A stretch of DNA of 64,000 nt. It comes from Tepidisphaera sp. (GTDB taxonomy: Bacteria; Planctomycetota; Phycisphaerae; Phycisphaerales; UBA1924). The translations under genes were made by a program, and so were the position numbers. The notes under the pieces were generated by a model. The model saw only the letters and a program-made list of their open reading frames with translations. It was not told the origin of the DNA and searched no databases. Below, in pieces: positions 33,849-43,552 of this stretch. The DNA lies in contig WGNV01000007.1 in assembly GCA_016124375.1 (NCBI GenBank), positions 1 through 64,000 of the forward strand. The letters run 5' to 3'. Within the stretch, counting starts at the first letter, position 1, and each line of letters starts with the position of its first letter.

Positions 33849-35096
33849 ATGGGCATTTTCAAGAAACTCGGTTCCATCCCCCGGCTGGCGGCCATCTCGG
33901 AGAGACTCCAGTCCACGGTTGGCGCTCAGAATCTCGGGCTTCCCGTTGCCGTCGATTTTGGCGCCGGCGCCCTCAAGGTGTTGCAGTTGGCCGAGGGCGA
34001 CCCGCCCTCGCTGGTCGCCGCGGCGAGCCTCGAAACACCAACCGACCTTCACAGCGATCCGCGCAAGCGGCTCGAGTTTCAGCTGGCCGCACTCCCCAAA
34101 CTCATCCGTCAAGGTGGTTTCAAGGGCAAGCGCGTCGTCTGTTCAATCCCCGCGTGGGCCACGCTGTGCAAGCAGTTCCAGTTGCCCAGGGCCGAACCCG
34201 CCGCCATGGCCGAGACGGTCGAGGCGTTGCTGCCCCAGCAGTTCAACTGCGAGCCCGGCGCCCTCGTGCATCGGTTCTTCGAGGTGGGGCAGGAGAAGTC
34301 GGGCAAGGTGGAGATCGTGGTTTTGGCCACGCCCCGCGACGTGGTGGAGCGGATCGTGCGCGGGCTGGCCGTGGCCAAGTTCGAGCCCGTGGGCATCCAC
34401 AGCGAGTTCGTTGCGATGCTGCGTGCGTTCGATCACCTGCACCGGCGCGAACAGGACGCCGAACTCAGCACGCTGTACCTGGATATCGGCAGCTCGGCGA
34501 CCAATGTGGCGATCTCGCGCGGGCGCTCGCTCGCATTTGCACGAGTCGTGGCGTCCGGCGGGCGATCAATCGACGAGGCGATCGCTCGCCAGTCGTCGTG
34601 CTCGCTGAAGGAAGCCTTCGCCAAGCGTCTGGCCGCGGCCGAGGGACCCTCGCCAGTCCGTCGATCGATACCCGTGCCCGCGGCCGCCGGAGCGGGCGCC
34701 GACATGCCCCACGACCGGCGTGGTTCGGGGGGGGTGCCCGCCGGGCTCTCGGACGATGTTCACAGCCTGCCCCGGAGCGAAGTCGGGCCCAAGGACGTGA
34801 ACCTGACCGAGGCGGTGGAGACGATCACCGACGAGGTGTCGATGTGCCTGCGTTATCACGCCGCCCAGTTCCCCGGGCGGAAGGTCGACCGTCTGGTCTT
34901 TGTGGGCGGGGAGGCCCGGCACCGGGGACTGTGCCAGGAGATTGCGCGGCGGCTGAAGCTGCCCGCCCAGATGGCCGACCCGATGGCCAGGATCGCCCGC
35001 ACCGGCAGCGAGCCGTCGGCGGGCGTGGACATGAAGCAGCCCCAGCCGGGGTGGTCGGTGGCGGTGGGCCTGTGCCTCTCGCCGACGGACCTGTAA
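33849..35096 (+). CDS. pilM: Type IV pilus assembly protein PilM
   Basis: Actin-like cytoplasmic ATPase that links the inner-membrane pilus alignment complex (PilN/PilO/PilP) to the assembly machinery. The 415-aa product has the ASKHA fold elements: AVDFGAGALKVLQL (phosphate-1 loop), KRVVCSIPAWATLC, LYLDIGSSATNVAIS (phosphate-2 loop) and VFVGGEARHRGLC (adenosine-site glycines). ATG at 33849 follows GGAG. It starts a five-gene cluster with pilN 58 bp downstream. Confidence 0.9.
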   Translation: MGIFKKLGSIPRLAAISERLQSTVGAQNLGLPVAVDFGAGALKVLQLAEGDPPSLVAAASLETPTDLHSDPRKRLEFQLAALPKLIRQGGFKGKRVVCSIPAWATLCKQFQLPRAEPAAMAETVEALLPQQFNCEPGALVHRFFEVGQEKSGKVEIVVLATPRDVVERIVRGLAVAKFEPVGIHSEFVAMLRAFDHLHRREQDAELSTLYLDIGSSATNVAISRGRSLAFARVVASGGRSIDEAIARQSSCSLKEAFAKRLAAAEGPSPVRRSIPVPAAAGAGADMPHDRRGSGGVPAGLSDDVHSLPRSEVGPKDVNLTEAVETITDEVSMCLRYHAAQFPGRKVDRLVFVGGEARHRGLCQEIARRLKLPAQMADPMARIARTGSEPSAGVDMKQPQPGWSVAVGLCLSPTDL

Positions 35097-35154
35097 CTGA
35101 CCGATGGGCGTCCGGGCCGCCACGGGGTGGGGGGCGCAGCAGCAGGAGTGAGTG

Positions 35155-36021
35155 ATGAGCACACTGATGAAAAGCCCCGGCGGCCCCCGCAATAGCTTCC
35201 TGCCCGAGGACTATGTCGCGGGCAAGATGGAGACGCGCGCCAACATCCTGGTGCTGACGCTCTTCGCCATCGTGCTGGGCAGCGTGCTGGGCGCGTTCGT
35301 GGTGACGAACAAGTCGGTCTCTGCCCTGAACGCCCGCAAGGAGCGGGTGAACGCCGCGATCAAGCAGGCGGGGGAAAAGATCGAGCAGGTCAAGTCGCTC
35401 GAGAACCAGCGGGCGCAGATGATGGACAAGGCCGAGATCACCTCGGCGCTGATCGAGCGCGTCCCGCGCTGGGCGGTGGTGGGGGAGATCGCGCTGCGTG
35501 CCCCCAAGGACATGCGCCTGGCGCTGCTGGAGATCAAGAGCACGCGCATCGAGCCGCCCAAGGCCCCGCCCCCGGCGGTCACGCCCCAGACGACCGTCAA
35601 GTCGCTGACCTCCAAGATCACCGGCACCAAGGCCAAGGAGCCCGACCGCCCAAAGCCCCAGGCCCCGCGGTTCAAGTATGCGCTGACCATCGAGGGCTCG
35701 GCCAGCAACAACAACGACATCGCCGACTTCCTGGGCGGCCTCAAGCAGAGCCCGACGCTGGATGACGTCGAGATGGCCTACATCCGCGAGGCCAAAGTGG
35801 GCGACGACACCGTGCGGCAGTTCCAGATCACCGCCAAGGTGAAGAACGACGTCGACGGCGAGGTGCTCTCGGCCTCCCTCAAGAAACTCATGAGCGATCG
35901 CATCGCCTTGCTGGGCGACGACGCCAACAAGGACGCCAAGGACGGGAAGGCCGCCAAGCCGACCGACCCCAAGGCCACGGGCAAGCAGACCGCCTCGGTG
36001 CCCGACAAGGAGGGCAAGTAA
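35155..36021 (+). CDS. pilN: Type IV pilus inner-membrane protein PilN
   Basis: Bitopic inner-membrane protein that binds PilM through its cytoplasmic N-terminus and pairs with PilO in the periplasm. The 288-aa product has a Pro/Asn-containing N-tail (PRNSFLPEDY, similar to the PilM-binding NLLPWR region), one membrane helix (NILVLTLFAIVLGSVLGAFVV, about 30-50), a coiled coil and an alpha/beta ferredoxin-like domain, then an Asp/Lys/Ala-rich tail. ATG at 35155 follows AGGAG; a GTG 3 bp upstream is the alternative. It overlaps pilO by one base. Confidence 0.8.
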   Translation: MSTLMKSPGGPRNSFLPEDYVAGKMETRANILVLTLFAIVLGSVLGAFVVTNKSVSALNARKERVNAAIKQAGEKIEQVKSLENQRAQMMDKAEITSALIERVPRWAVVGEIALRAPKDMRLALLEIKSTRIEPPKAPPPAVTPQTTVKSLTSKITGTKAKEPDRPKPQAPRFKYALTIEGSASNNNDIADFLGGLKQSPTLDDVEMAYIREAKVGDDTVRQFQITAKVKNDVDGEVLSASLKKLMSDRIALLGDDANKDAKDGKAAKPTDPKATGKQTASVPDKEGK

Positions 36022-36581
36022 TGAGCAAACTCGGACCCCGGGCCCTCCTGGTGCTGGTGGTGGTGGTGGGGCTTCCCGTCACCAGCTACTTCGCCTTCTT
36101 CCGCCCCGCCAACATCAAGATGCAGACGGAGAAGGAAGACTGCGACCACAAGGAAGCGCTGCTGGAAAAGCTCCAGAAGATCACCGAGCGCGACTCCGAC
36201 CTCGTGAAGGCCAACGAGGACATCAAACGCTCGGTCAAGATCATCGAGGCCCGCCTGCCCAGCGGTAAGGAAATGGACGGGCTGGTGCGTCAGGTCTCCG
36301 ACCTGGCGATCACCAGCGGGCTCAACGCCCCGACCATCAAGTCTTCCAAGCCCGTGCCCGCCGCCCTCTACATGGAGCAGCCGCTGGAGATGCAGGTGAC
36401 CGGCAGCTTTGTGGGCTTCTTCACCTACCTGGCGCAGATCGAGAAACTGCCGCGAATCACGCGGATTCATGATCTGAAGATCGAGGGCGCGAACAAGGAA
36501 GGCGAAGAGATCAAGGCGCAGTTCACGCTGAGCATCTACTTCCAGGACGAGAGCCAGCTGGCCTCCGGAGACAGCAAATGA
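36021..36581 (+). CDS. pilO: Type IV pilus inner-membrane protein PilO
   Basis: Partner of PilN in the alignment complex. The 186-aa product has an N-terminal helix (ALLVLVVVVGLPVTSYFAFF), a coiled coil with KEALLEKLQKITERDSDLVK and a ferredoxin-like domain (LEMQVTGSFVGFFTYLAQIEKLPRI), the typical PilO order. It overlaps pilN by 1 bp and the next gene by 4 bp, indicating translational coupling. Confidence 0.85.
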   Translation: MSKLGPRALLVLVVVVGLPVTSYFAFFRPANIKMQTEKEDCDHKEALLEKLQKITERDSDLVKANEDIKRSVKIIEARLPSGKEMDGLVRQVSDLAITSGLNAPTIKSSKPVPAALYMEQPLEMQVTGSFVGFFTYLAQIEKLPRITRIHDLKIEGANKEGEEIKAQFTLSIYFQDESQLASGDSK

Positions 36582-37273
36582 GCGACGCCCCGATGCCCCC
36601 CAAGGTTTCCGGCCCTGATGCTCCGCCCTTCGCGGGCATCTCACCCGATGCGCTGGTGCGCCGCCCCAAGCGCCGCATCCCCAGCCAGACCATCATCCTC
36701 TTCCTGGTCGTCGGCGTGAGCGCCGTCGCCTTGTGGTGGATGCGCCGCGAGGGTCTCAAGACCGGCGTCACGGTCACGACGACCACCGTCGACTACAAGG
36801 GCGAAGAGGACCTCGAGAAGGCCAAGACCTACGACCGGATCATGGCCGACCTCGCCCGGGCTCAGAAGCCGCTCGACGTCGCCCTGGCCGACTTCGGCAA
36901 AAGCCCGTTCATGGTGCCGCAGGCCAAGCCGACCATCGAGCAGAATGGCGAGCCCCTGTTGCCCATGAACGCCGACGAGCAGGCGGCGCAGGCCGCCCGC
37001 GAGCGGGCCGCCGCCCGCAAGGCCGAACTGCAGATGCAGCTCCAGGGCATGACGATCAACGGCATCATGGCCGGCACCAATCCGCTCGCCCGCATCGACG
37101 GCAAGATGCTCCGGATCGGTGACACCATCGGCGACTTCACCGTCACCGGCATCGAGGGCATGACCGTCTCCCTTAAGGCCGACGACGACACGTACACCCT
37201 GACCCTCGACCCCAACCAGCCCTCGGTGCCGCACCGGGCTCCCGTCAAGATGATTCCCAAGACCGGGCGCTGA
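36578..37273 (+). CDS. PilP/GspC-like pilus alignment protein
   Basis: A 231-aa protein in the pilP position. It has a cytoplasmic N-terminus, one membrane helix (IILFLVVGVSAVALWWM, about 40-57), an Ala/Arg/Glu-rich linker and a small C-terminal beta domain (INGIMAGTNPLARIDGKMLRIGDTIGDFTVTGI) resembling the homology region of GspC/PilP that contacts the secretin. PilP is usually a lipoprotein; here it is an N-terminally anchored bitopic protein, closer to GspC in topology. Overlaps pilO by 4 bp. The secretin PilQ is not in the window. Confidence 0.65.
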   Translation: MSDAPMPPKVSGPDAPPFAGISPDALVRRPKRRIPSQTIILFLVVGVSAVALWWMRREGLKTGVTVTTTTVDYKGEEDLEKAKTYDRIMADLARAQKPLDVALADFGKSPFMVPQAKPTIEQNGEPLLPMNADEQAAQAARERAAARKAELQMQLQGMTINGIMAGTNPLARIDGKMLRIGDTIGDFTVTGIEGMTVSLKADDDTYTLTLDPNQPSVPHRAPVKMIPKTGR

Positions 37274-37304
37274 TCTCACCCGCGCCGGCACCAGCGAGAG
37301 AGCC

Positions 37305-39356
<2,052 letters not shown>

Positions 39357-39391
39357 CCGGCGGGTGGAAGGAACTGGCCGAGTCGTTCAAT

Positions 39392-39438
39392 GAAGCAAAA
39401 AAAGAAGCCGCGACGCCCGAGCATCGCGGTCTTTGCTT
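39392..39438. terminator. Bidirectional terminator between pilB and response regulator
   Basis: Inner stem CCGCGACGC/GCATCGCGG with loop CCGA, extended by GAAGCAAA/TTTGCTTC. On the minus strand the stem is followed by TTTTTTT, ending the response-regulator gene; on the plus strand it may end the pilus transcript. Confidence 0.7.
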
Positions 39439-39457
39439 CGTAATTGGACTTTTGCTC

Positions 39458-39500
39458 CGAAACTCCGGAACTTCGGAACTTCGGAACTTCGGAACTCCTG
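39458..39500 (+). repeat. GGAACTTC-word intergenic repeat, copy 4
   Basis: Four tandem copies of an 8-bp unit TCGGAACT following ACTCCGGAACT. Lies between convergent pilB and the response regulator. Confidence 0.65.
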
Positions 39501-39510
39501 TACCCCGGAA

Positions 39511-39927
39511 CTATTCCTCTTCCTCTCCCTCCGCCGCGTCCCGGGCCTCGATCAACTCGACCGCGACGTCCATCAACCGCCGCAGCGGCACCGGCTTCTG
39601 CATGTACATGTCAACGCCCAGGCTCTCGGCGTACGCCTGGTGGCGCTTGCCCTCGTTGGCCGTCACCATGATCACCAGCGGCGCATCCTCGTATCCCTTG
39701 ATCCGCTCCAGCGCCAAAAACCCCGATCGCTTGGGCAGCATCATGTCGAGAATGACGAGGTCGGGGGGCTCATCGCGGCAGATCCGCACCGCCTCGTTCC
39801 CGTCCATCGCCATCTGCGTCAGCGCACCCTCCGCCTGAAACGCCGCGTCCATGCTCTCCCGCACGTCGCGATCGTCGTCGACGATCAGCACCTTCACGTC
39901 CGTCAGCCGTCCGAGGTCCTGGGTCAT
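39511..39927 (-). CDS. Single-domain response regulator (CheY-like)
   Basis: A 138-aa receiver domain without an output domain. Acid pocket VLIVDDDRD (about residues 11-19), phosphoacceptor Asp in VILDMMLP, switch Thr in VMVTANEG and conserved Lys in MQKPVPL are all present. A short Glu-rich tail follows. ATG at 39927 follows GGAG 8 nt upstream. It is convergent with the pilus operon, so it might regulate pilus activity or be a general phosphorelay partner. No sensor kinase is nearby. Confidence 0.88.
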   Translation of the reverse strand: MTQDLGRLTDVKVLIVDDDRDVRESMDAAFQAEGALTQMAMDGNEAVRICRDEPPDLVILDMMLPKRSGFLALERIKGYEDAPLVIMVTANEGKRHQAYAESLGVDMYMQKPVPLRRLMDVAVELIEARDAAEGEEEE

Positions 39928-40129
39928 GTGCGTGTCTCCAGCAGTGGGGCCGTCGGCCGGGACGCATGCGCCCTCGAGCCTGGTTCGCGGCAACCACATC
40001 GGCTCGCCGCCCGCGCCCATCCGTGCCACAATGTACGTCCTCACCCGCCCTTGGGTGCCACAATTCCCGCCGACAGGACCGGCTCCGCACCTCGATTGAC
40101 GGAAACGCCCCAAGCCGCCACAGGTCGGC

Positions 40130-40663
40130 TCATCCCCCGCCCGGCAGGCTCGCGCCCGCGTGGCGGCTCCAGCCGCGGCTCGCCGGCAACAGCCCCACCA
40201 GCACACTCACCGCTCCGCCCAAGATCATCCAGCCCCGCGTCTTGGGGCTCGTCACCAGGCGCGACAGCGTGCTGTCCACCGGGTGATACTCGGGCAACTC
40301 CAGCGGGGGCGGCTCAAGGCTCGGAAATACCGACAGATCCTGCGATCGCGAGCCCAGCAGATGCCCCCCCGCCCCAGGAACCACGCTGCGATCCGCCGGG
40401 ATCTGGTTGAGCTGGCTCTCCGCCAGCGACAGCACCAGTGATGGATTCTGCTCGTCTAACGCAGCGAGATACTCCTCGTACCGCGTGATGCGTTCCTGGC
40501 GGTGCTTCTCGACCGCGAGCGCCCGATCGCGCTGCCAGCGAGCCTTGTCGAGATGCTCCTTTGCGGGGATGAGCACCACGGCAGCCAAAACGCCCATGCC
40601 CGCGGCGATGAAAAGCCATCCGGGATCGATCAACGGGCGTTTGGAAAAGGCAGCGTCGGGCAC
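40130..40663 (-). CDS. Bitopic/two-helix membrane protein of unknown function
   Basis: A 177-aa protein with a membrane helix at about 16-36 (WLFIAAGMGVLAAVVLIP), a charged helical stretch that may be a coiled coil (AKEHLDKARWQRDRALAVEK), a Pro-rich region and a second helix near the end (GWMILGGAVSVLVGLLPA). I know no family; the first half has the look of FtsB/DivIC-like proteins, but that is weak. The start is GTG at 40663 with a TAATGT box 6 nt upstream, so it is a leaderless candidate. Confidence 0.55.
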   Translation of the reverse strand: MPDAAFSKRPLIDPGWLFIAAGMGVLAAVVLIPAKEHLDKARWQRDRALAVEKHRQERITRYEEYLAALDEQNPSLVLSLAESQLNQIPADRSVVPGAGGHLLGSRSQDLSVFPSLEPPPLELPEYHPVDSTLSRLVTSPKTRGWMILGGAVSVLVGLLPASRGWSRHAGASLPGGG

Positions 40664-40669
40664 AGCATC

Positions 40670-40675
40670 ACATTA
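40670..40675 (-). promoter_or_regulatory. Putative -10 box of leaderless gene 40130-40663
   Basis: On the minus strand TAATGT lies 6 nt before the GTG start at 40663; no Shine-Dalgarno. Confidence 0.35.
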
Positions 40676-41068
40676 TCGGCCAAATCGGCCGGTGGACAAC
40701 GACTTGTCGCTGCGGTAATCGGCGCCTGAAGTCGGCTGCATCTCGGGCCCAGGGATCCGTCCGAGAACCGAGTTTATGAACAGAATACAAACAGATCGTA
40801 AACCCGCGTAAAGCTGGGTAAGGGAACTCCCTCACATTCTTCCACCGTTCAGGCACAAGAACCTGGGCAATTATGAGGAATCGGTAAAGTTCGCGCATTG
40901 GGCGTTGACCCCCGCCCCGGTACTTCTACCCTTGCAACTCGCTCTTGGGGGGGTTGGAGAGCCCCGCTCGGCGGACAGAGAGATCGCAGGGTCGAACGAG
41001 TTCTAAAAGGTGTTCCTTGTTGGACATGGGTATGACGCCCAAGCTCCAGCAAACGCACACGGTTCACC

Positions 41069-41103
41069 CCCGCTTTGGGCTGTTTGGCCCGAGGCGGGCT
41101 TTT
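41069..41103 (+). terminator. Terminator-like hairpin in leader
   Basis: CCCGCTTTGGGC pairs with GCCCGAGGCGGG (with G-U pairs), loop TGTTTG, followed by CTTTT. It lies 143 bp upstream of the dockerin gene start, so it may end a short upstream transcript or act as an attenuator. Confidence 0.55.
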
Positions 41104-41245
41104 GGTACGTCAGCAGCGTCGGTTAAGGAGATTGTTAAGACTCGGCAATCCAGGTTCGAGCACCGGGCTCGAACTTCGCGGGCAGGCCGAAGGCGTCGAG
41201 AAGCACACGGTGGATGTTGGTCAAACCCTTTTCTGGAGATTGAGA

Positions 41246-43069
41246 ATGAATATCAAGCATGCTCTGGTTCTGGCGGCGGCGGCGGGTCTGTGTAGCAGCG
41301 CGATGGCGCAGAACGACCTGCGCATCGCCGAGGTCTTCGGCGCGGGCGGCAACTCCGGCGCCCCGCTGAACATCGACTTCGTGGTGCTCTTCAACGCCAA
41401 CGCGACCACCGCCCGTTCGCTCAACGGCGCGTCGCTCCAGTATCAGTCCGCCACCGGCACCACCATCGCCGGCACCCTTCCCCTGCCCAACGTCATGATT
41501 CCCCCCGGCCAGTACTACTGCGTCGCGGTGAACTTCGCTCCCGGCGCCAATGGTTCGCCCGTCGCCTATGACTACATCGCCCCTTCGACGGCCCAGCAGC
41601 TCTCGCTGGCCGCGGGCAGCGGCAAGGTCATCCTCGCCAGCACCACCGCCGCCACCACCGGCCCCACCGACCCGACCGTGCTCGACTACGTCGGCTACGG
41701 CACCGCCAACGCCTTCGAGGGCGCGGGCGCGGCTCCGACGCTCTCCGCCACCCTCGCCGCCTTCCGGGGCGACATGGGCTGCATCGACACCAACAACAAC
41801 GCCGCTGACTTCACCGCCGCTGCCCCCGTCGTCATGAACCTCTCGACCCCCGCCCATTTCTGCATGGGCTCGTTCACCGACTGCAACGGCAACGGCATCC
41901 CTGACGCCAATGAGATCGCCGCCAACCCCAGCCTCGACTGCAACAACAACGGCGTGATCGACTCCTGCGAGCTGACCACGACCACCGATTGCAACGGCAA
42001 CGGCATCCTCGACGCCTGCGAAATCGCCGCCAACCCCGGTCTGGACTGCAACCACAACGGCGTGCTCGACTCCTGCGACCTGGTCAACACGCCCTTCCTT
42101 GACGCCAACCAGAACGGCATCATCGACACCTGCGAGACTCCCGGCCCCGGCCAGGACTGCAACAACAACGGCGTGCTCGATTCCTGGGACCTCCTGGTCG
42201 GCGCTCTGACCGACGTCAACGCCAACGGCACGCCCGACGCCTGCGAAGGCGCCGCCGTGTTCGAGACCGCCGTGAACGGCACCATCCAGGCCGCGGGCGC
42301 GCGGTCCGGCGCCAACGGCAACGCGTTCCTGAACGTCGAAGGCGACATCAACGGCACCTTCGCCAGCTACGGCGGCCTGCGTTTCGACCTGGCCCCGATC
42401 GCGGCCCAGTTCGATGCCGCCTACGGCACCGCCAACTGGCACGTGACCCAGGCCTACCTCTTCCTCCAGCAGTCCAACGCCGCGTTCACGGTCAGCGGCA
42501 ACGTCCGCATCTACTGGAGCAACAACGACGCCCTCGACTTCACCCCGGGCAACACCACGACCCAGTACGCCAACTTCGCCACCGACCTCGCCGATCGCGA
42601 AGTCGTCTCTGACTACGCCTTCACCCAGGGCACCGGCATCACCATCGGCACCGCCCAGGGCAACGGCACCACCGAGAGCCACCTGCTCTTCGATGAGAAC
42701 GGCACCAACTCCACCGGCGGGACCAACGCCGCCAACGAGATCAACAGCGGCGGCGGCCAGCTCACCCTCGCCCTCAGCCCGGATCAGGACTTCTTCGTCG
42801 CCGCCACCTACGCCGGCCGTACCAACAACACCTGGACCGGCCCCAGCCTGGTGGTCTTCGCGGCCTCCAACGGCGGCGGCACCCCTTGCGATCCCGACGT
42901 CAACCAGGACGGCGTCTCTGACCAGGGCGACGTGGACTACCTGATCAACGTCATCGCCGGCGGCGAGAACCCCACCGGCATCAATCCCGACTTCAACCAG
43001 GACGGCGTCGCCGACCAGGGTGACATCGACGCGCTCGTCAACGTCATCGCCGGCGGGCCCTGCCCGTAA
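41246..43069 (+). CDS. Secreted lamin-tail-domain protein with calcium repeats and dockerin
   Basis: A 607-aa exported protein: signal peptide ending SSAMA; a lamin-tail-like (LTD) beta-sandwich (about 25-210, DLRIAEVFGAGGNSG...DFVVLFN); seven short calcium-type repeats of the DxNxNGxxD form (DCNGNGIPDANEI, DCNNNGVIDSCEL and so on, about 212-340); a second beta-domain of unclear type (about 340-540); and a two-loop dockerin (DVNQDGVSDQGD, DFNQDGVADQGD) ending GGPCP. ATG at 41246 has GGAG 7 nt upstream. Its coding sequence uses C-ending codons strongly. Probably a calcium-rigidified surface or matrix protein. Confidence 0.8.
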   Translation: MNIKHALVLAAAAGLCSSAMAQNDLRIAEVFGAGGNSGAPLNIDFVVLFNANATTARSLNGASLQYQSATGTTIAGTLPLPNVMIPPGQYYCVAVNFAPGANGSPVAYDYIAPSTAQQLSLAAGSGKVILASTTAATTGPTDPTVLDYVGYGTANAFEGAGAAPTLSATLAAFRGDMGCIDTNNNAADFTAAAPVVMNLSTPAHFCMGSFTDCNGNGIPDANEIAANPSLDCNNNGVIDSCELTTTTDCNGNGILDACEIAANPGLDCNHNGVLDSCDLVNTPFLDANQNGIIDTCETPGPGQDCNNNGVLDSWDLLVGALTDVNANGTPDACEGAAVFETAVNGTIQAAGARSGANGNAFLNVEGDINGTFASYGGLRFDLAPIAAQFDAAYGTANWHVTQAYLFLQQSNAAFTVSGNVRIYWSNNDALDFTPGNTTTQYANFATDLADREVVSDYAFTQGTGITIGTAQGNGTTESHLLFDENGTNSTGGTNAANEINSGGGQLTLALSPDQDFFVAATYAGRTNNTWTGPSLVVFAASNGGGTPCDPDVNQDGVSDQGDVDYLINVIAGGENPTGINPDFNQDGVADQGDIDALVNVIAGGPCP

Positions 43070-43071
43070 GA

Positions 43072-43095
43072 GAAGGCACTAGGCGATAGGCACTA
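43072..43095 (+). repeat. Post-dockerin AGGCACTAGG element, copy 3
   Basis: GAAGGCACTAGGCGATAGGC begins directly after the dockerin gene stop codon. Compare 11873-11897 and 13681-13708. Confidence 0.55.
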
Positions 43096-43112
43096 GAGCC
43101 GGAAGGAAACCC

Positions 43113-43150
43113 AAGCCCCGCGCGTTCGAGCGCGGGGCTTTTTCGTTTTC
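43113..43150 (+). terminator. Rho-independent terminator of the lamin-tail dockerin gene
   Basis: AAGCCCCGCGC/GCGCGGGGCTT, a perfect 11-bp stem with loop GTTCGA, followed by TTTCGTTTTC. Confidence 0.85.
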
Positions 43151-43255
43151 GGGGCCGGGTGCCCCTGGCAAGTCTGTGGTCCGGGTCGAAGTGGGTTCGT
43201 GCCGCCGAGCTCCGCGATCGACGAACGGCGCCGGAGCAGCATCCGGCAAAAAGAC

Positions 43256-43290
43256 AGACAGCAGCCCCTCTCTCCTAAAGGCTGCTGTCT
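43256..43290 (-). terminator. Hairpin terminator for the GT39 gene
   Basis: AGACAGCAGCC/GGCTGCTGTCT, an 11-bp stem with a 13-nt loop; on the minus strand it leads into GTCTTTTT. It is about 260 bp after the GT39 stop codon. Confidence 0.55.
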
Positions 43291-43552
43291 TTCCTGGTCG
43301 GGGCCTGGCCTTGGGGCCGGCCGCAACAAGATGTCGGGCGGAACGGGAGAAGAATACCCCATCGAAGCACAGCGCCAAGTGTGAAATAGAGGGTTCCGTC
43401 AAAAAGAAGTCTTAGCGCACCTTGCCGAGTCGGACGTTATTGTCATGTTTGGGATACATGCTCGATCTGGTTGATCCAGAATCGTTATTATAGGTCGTTA
43501 TGCTCCGGTTGCCTCGCGGGGCGAACAGATTCCTATTGGTTATAGGACGTTT

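Larger units (their letters stand above)
40664..41245. other. Long leader/intergenic region upstream of the lamin-tail dockerin gene
   Basis: 582 bp without a convincing gene. It includes an AT-leaning region (40770-40890), a hairpin with T-run at 41069-41103, and the segment leading to the ATG at 41246 with GGAG 7 nt upstream. A small RNA or an attenuated leader ending at about 41103 is possible. Confidence 0.4.
43070..43552. other. Convergent intergenic region with terminators and AT-rich patch
   Basis: 483 bp between the dockerin gene and the GT39 gene, which converge. It holds the post-dockerin element (43072-43095), a strong plus-strand terminator (43113-43150), a second hairpin (43256-43290) suited to the minus strand, and an AT-rich patch (43430-43552) with the direct repeat TTATAGGnCGTT (43488-43499 and 43540-43551). 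Confidence 0.55.

Noticed and set aside
41135..42682. Open frame of about 515 codons opposite the lamin-tail gene
   Set aside because: Antisense; Val/Gly/Glu-rich product caused by the C-ending codons of the real gene.
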